Assembly (NCBI GenBank): GCA_029865195.1
Contig: JAOUHH010000131.1
Coordinates: 1 to 7,766, forward strand
Length of the DNA stretch: 7,766 nt
Direction of reading: 5' to 3'
Source: Desulfobulbaceae bacterium
GTDB taxonomy: Bacteria > Desulfobacterota > Desulfobulbia > Desulfobulbales > UBA5123
Of this stretch, positions 5,588 through 7,766 are shown in pieces. Position 1 is the first letter of the stretch. Every line of letters starts with the position of its first letter. The notes below the pieces were generated by a model, which saw only the letters and a program-made list of their open reading frames with translations, was not told the DNA's origin and made no database searches. The translations under genes were made by a program, and so were the position numbers.

Positions 5588-7363
5588 ATGTCAATTTTGA
5601 CATGGACCTATATCATGGTGGGGATCACCTTCTCCATCTATCTCGGCATCGCCTGGGTTTCCCGGGTTAAAACCACCAAGGGCTTTTATGTTGCCGGCGG
5701 CGGCGTTTCGCCCTTGGCCAACGGCATGGCCACCGCCGCCGACTGGATGAGCGCCGCCTCCTTCATCTCCATGGCCGGACTCATCTCCTTTCTCGGCTAC
5801 ACCGGCTCCATCTACCTGCTCGGTTGGACCGGCGGCTATGTCCTCCTGGCCCTGCTCCTCGCCCCCTACCTGCGCAAATTCGGTAAATACACGGTCCCCG
5901 ACTTCGTCGGCGACCGCTATTACTCCGACGTGGCCCGTTTCGTCGCTCTGGTCTGCGCCATCTTCGTCTCCTTCACCTATGTCGCCGGCCAGATGCGCGG
6001 CGTCGGCATCGTTTTCAGCCGCTTCCTTGAGGTTGACGTCAACACCGGCGTTCTCATCGGCATGGCAATTGTCTTTTTCTATTCCTCCCTCGGCGGCATG
6101 AAGGGCATCACCTATACCCAGGTGGCCCAATACATGGTCCTGATCTTCGCCTATCTGATCCCTGCCATCGCCATCTCCATGCAGATCACCGGTAACCCGA
6201 TCCCGCAGCTCGGCTTCGGCGGCACCATCGCCAACGGCGTCGACACCGGCAAGTATCTCCTGGAAACCCTCGACGGCCTCAACCAGGATCTGGGTTTTTC
6301 CGCCTACACCCAAGCCTTTGGGCCGGGCAGCAAGACCATGCTTGACGTTTTCTGCATCACCCTGGCTCTGATGGTCGGCACGGCAGGCCTGCCCCACGTC
6401 ATCGTCCGCTTCTACACCGTTCCCAACGTACGCGGCGCCCGCCTCTCGGCCGGTTACGCCCTGCTTTTCATCGCCATCCTCTACACCACCGCCCCGGCCG
6501 TGGCCTCGTTCGCCCGCTACAACATGATCAACACCATCAACGACACGGCATACAGCGAAGCACCTAACTGGGTGAAAAACTGGGAAAAAACCGGCCTTAT
6601 CGCCTGGATGGACAAGAATAACGACGGCATCATTCAGTACCGAACCGGCGACGCCTTTGCCGGCAATCCTGATTTCTCCGGGGAAACCGGCCCGCTTGGG
6701 CAGCGGATGATCACCAATGCCCCCACCGATAACGGCAACGAGATCTACATCGACCGCGACATCATGGTGCTCGCCAACCCCGAGATTGCCAACCTGCCGG
6801 CCTGGGTTATCGCCCTGGTCGCCGCCGGTGGTCTGGCCGCGGCGCTTTCCACCGCCTCCGGCCTGTTGCTTGTCATCTCTTCCTCCATCTCCCATGATCT
6901 CTACTATCGGCTCATCAACCGGCAGGCGACCGAGAAACAGCGGCTGACCGTTGGCCGGGTGATGATCGGCATCTCCGTCTTCATCGCCGGCTACTTCGGC
7001 ATCCATCCGCCGGGATTCGTGGCCCAGGTGGTGGCGTTCGCCTTCGGCCTTGCCGCCTCGTCGTTCTTCCCGATCATCGTCCTCGGCATCTTCTCCAAAC
7101 GGACCAACAAGGAAGGCGCGATCTGCGGTATGATCGCCGGTATCTGCTTCACCTTCTTCTACATCGTCAACATCAAGTTCATGGGCGGCACCGCCTGGTT
7201 CATGGGGATCAGCGCCGAGGGTATCGGCGCGGTGGGCATGGTCATCAACTTCGTCGTGACCCTGCTTGTCTCCCAGTTCACCCCGCCGCCGCCGGCTGAT
7301 GTTCAGGAACTGGTGGAAAGCATCCGTTTCCCGAGAGGGGCCGGAGCCGGAATCGAGCACTGA
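5588..7363 (+). CDS. Sodium:solute symporter large subunit (SLC5/SSS family), probable acetate uptake
   Basis: A 591-residue inner-membrane cotransporter related to the cation/acetate symporter ActP. It belongs to the large-subunit group that pairs with DUF4212, so I do not assign the symbol actP. It should use the sodium gradient to import acetate or another short carboxylate. The N-terminal signature FYVAGGGVSPLANGMATAADWMSAASF (33-59, split around the first two core helices) and the later AAALSTASGLLLVISSSISHDL region (417-438, likely part of the sodium site) are characteristic. About 13 membrane helices are visible, near 5-25, 47-70, 76-95, 117-143, 152-171, 178-199, 250-270, 282-305, 403-432, 453-473, 477-500, 508-530 and 541-563. 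A large polar loop at 309-400, probably periplasmic, carries an EF-hand-like DKNNDGIIQ (342-350). The start follows AAGGAG by eight bases. It is cotranscribed with the small subunit and followed by a strong terminator. The substrate is inferred from family and from acs downstream; propionate or pyruvate are possible. Confidence 0.94.
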   Translation: MSILTWTYIMVGITFSIYLGIAWVSRVKTTKGFYVAGGGVSPLANGMATAADWMSAASFISMAGLISFLGYTGSIYLLGWTGGYVLLALLLAPYLRKFGKYTVPDFVGDRYYSDVARFVALVCAIFVSFTYVAGQMRGVGIVFSRFLEVDVNTGVLIGMAIVFFYSSLGGMKGITYTQVAQYMVLIFAYLIPAIAISMQITGNPIPQLGFGGTIANGVDTGKYLLETLDGLNQDLGFSAYTQAFGPGSKTMLDVFCITLALMVGTAGLPHVIVRFYTVPNVRGARLSAGYALLFIAILYTTAPAVASFARYNMINTINDTAYSEAPNWVKNWEKTGLIAWMDKNNDGIIQYRTGDAFAGNPDFSGETGPLGQRMITNAPTDNGNEIYIDRDIMVLANPEIANLPAWVIALVAAGGLAAALSTASGLLLVISSSISHDLYYRLINRQATEKQRLTVGRVMIGISVFIAGYFGIHPPGFVAQVVAFAFGLAASSFFPIIVLGIFSKRTNKEGAICGMIAGICFTFFYIVNIKFMGGTAWFMGISAEGIGAVGMVINFVVTLLVSQFTPPPPADVQELVESIRFPRGAGAGIEH

Positions 7364-7385
7364 TCCCGGTAACTTCCGCCATACC

Positions 7386-7431
7386 GCCGCAGACTGCCAC
7401 TCCCCTCCCCGGCAGTCTGCGGCTTCTTTTT
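7386..7431 (+). terminator. Intrinsic terminator of the symporter operon
   Basis: A perfect 13-bp GC-rich stem, GCCGCAGACTGCC (7386-7398) with GGCAGTCTGCGGC (7411-7423), closes a 12-base loop. It is followed at once by TTCTTTTT (7424-7431). It lies 22 bases after the symporter stop codon and should separate the transporter transcript from acs. Confidence 0.93.
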
Positions 7432-7503
7432 CAACTGACAGTACGCGCGCTGCAACCACGATTATCCCCTTGACGCCAGCGGGCTGCTTTCCGGAAAACC
7501 ATT

Positions 7504-7509
7504 TAAAAT
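7504..7509 (+). promoter_or_regulatory. Possible -10 element of an acs promoter
   Basis: TAAAAT matches the sigma-70 -10 consensus TATAAT at five of six positions and lies 21 bases before the acs ATG. No good -35 is placed for it; TTGACG at 7470-7475 is 28 bases away, too far. A promoter is expected between the terminator and acs, so this is a tentative pick in an otherwise featureless 99-base gap. Confidence 0.25.
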
Positions 7510-7530
7510 CATCCACAAGAAGGCAAGAAA

Positions 7531-7766
7531 ATGAGTGAAGAACAGAAGATAGAAAGTCTGATGAACGAACAACGACTCTTTGCCCCGCCCGCCGAGGGCA
7601 AGGAGCAGGCATACGTCAAGAGCATGGCGGAATACGAGGCGACCTACAAGCGCTCCATGGACGATCCGGAAGGCTACTGGGGCGAGCGCGCCGGCGAGCT
7701 TTTAACCTGGGACAAGAAGTGGGACAAGGTCTTGCAGGCCGACATGAAAACCCCCTCGATCAAGTG
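7531..7766 (+). CDS. acs: Acetyl-CoA synthetase, N-terminal part (runs off the window)
   Basis: Only the first 78 codons are present. They match the N-terminal domain of AMP-forming acetyl-CoA synthetase (ACAS_N), with the typical block YEATYKRSMDDPEGYWGE (residues 34-51) followed by LLTWDKKWDKVLQAD, and the sequence enters the conserved I-K-W-F/Y region at the window edge. The full enzyme, about 650 residues, makes acetyl-CoA from acetate, ATP and CoA via acetyl-AMP in the cytoplasm; the catalytic part lies outside this window. AAGG (7520-7523) lies seven bases before the ATG. It follows the symporter genes in the same direction but behind a strong terminator, so it is probably transcribed from its own promoter. 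Substrate preference (acetate against propionate) cannot be judged from this fragment. Confidence 0.9.
   Translation, partial: MSEEQKIESLMNEQRLFAPPAEGKEQAYVKSMAEYEATYKRSMDDPEGYWGERAGELLTWDKKWDKVLQADMKTPSIK

Noticed and set aside
7436..7451. Sigma-54 promoter upstream of acs
   Set aside because: The -24 reads TGACA, without GG, and the -12 reads GCGCT; too many conserved bases are missing.
5591..7612. A 673-codon open frame on the minus strand across the symporter gene
   Set aside because: It is a mirror of GC-biased codon use in the + strand gene. Its translation is rich in Gly, Asp and Val with no recognisable family, and the + frame is a clear symporter.

Overview
The window is a GC-rich, bacterial chromosomal segment with every gene on the + strand. 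It looks like an acetate-uptake and acetate-activation locus. The phylum is not proven by the sequence. The combination of a PAS sensor fused to a sigma-54 activator, a sodium:solute symporter with its small DUF4212 subunit, a cNMP/CBS/DUF294 protein and an acetyl-CoA synthetase fits Desulfobacterota (the former Deltaproteobacteria) best; this is inference from gene style. Related neighbourhoods exist in gamma-Proteobacteria.

Layout. A complete tRNA-Leu(GAG) with encoded CCA (41-126) is followed by a strong intrinsic terminator (136-172). After about 120 bases without a gene comes a tight four-gene run: a small unrecognised membrane protein (297-782), a 645-residue cNMP-binding/CBS/DUF294 nucleotidyltransferase-like protein whose ATG overlaps the previous stop (779-2716), a DEDDh 3'-5' exonuclease of the DnaQ type (2749-3459), and a PAS-AAA+-Fis sigma-54 enhancer-binding protein (3497-4912). 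Gaps are -4, 32 and 37 bases, so they are probably one operon. A 331-base regulatory region (4913-5243) then precedes the transporter genes: the DUF4212 small subunit (5244-5495) and the large symporter subunit (5588-7363). A 13-bp-stem terminator (7386-7431) closes that unit. The last gene is the 5' end of acetyl-CoA synthetase acs (7531 to the window edge).

How it may work together. The 331-base region holds a near-ideal sigma-54 promoter (GG and GC with exactly 10 bases between, 5101-5116). About 100 bases upstream is a 48-base palindrome with perfect 23-bp arms (4977-5024), directly downstream of the activator gene. The simplest model is that the PAS domain senses a small molecule or redox/energy state, and the activator binds the palindrome and switches on the two-subunit symporter. 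Imported acetate (or a similar short-chain acid) is then activated by Acs, which lies beyond a terminator and so probably has its own promoter. In the Vibrio-type loci this regulatory role is taken by the CrbS/CrbR two-component system; here a one-component sigma-54 activator occupies the place. The cNMP/CBS/DUF294 protein and the exonuclease are recurrent neighbours of such symporter/acs loci, but their job there is unclear.

No mobile element, CRISPR array or broken gene was seen.
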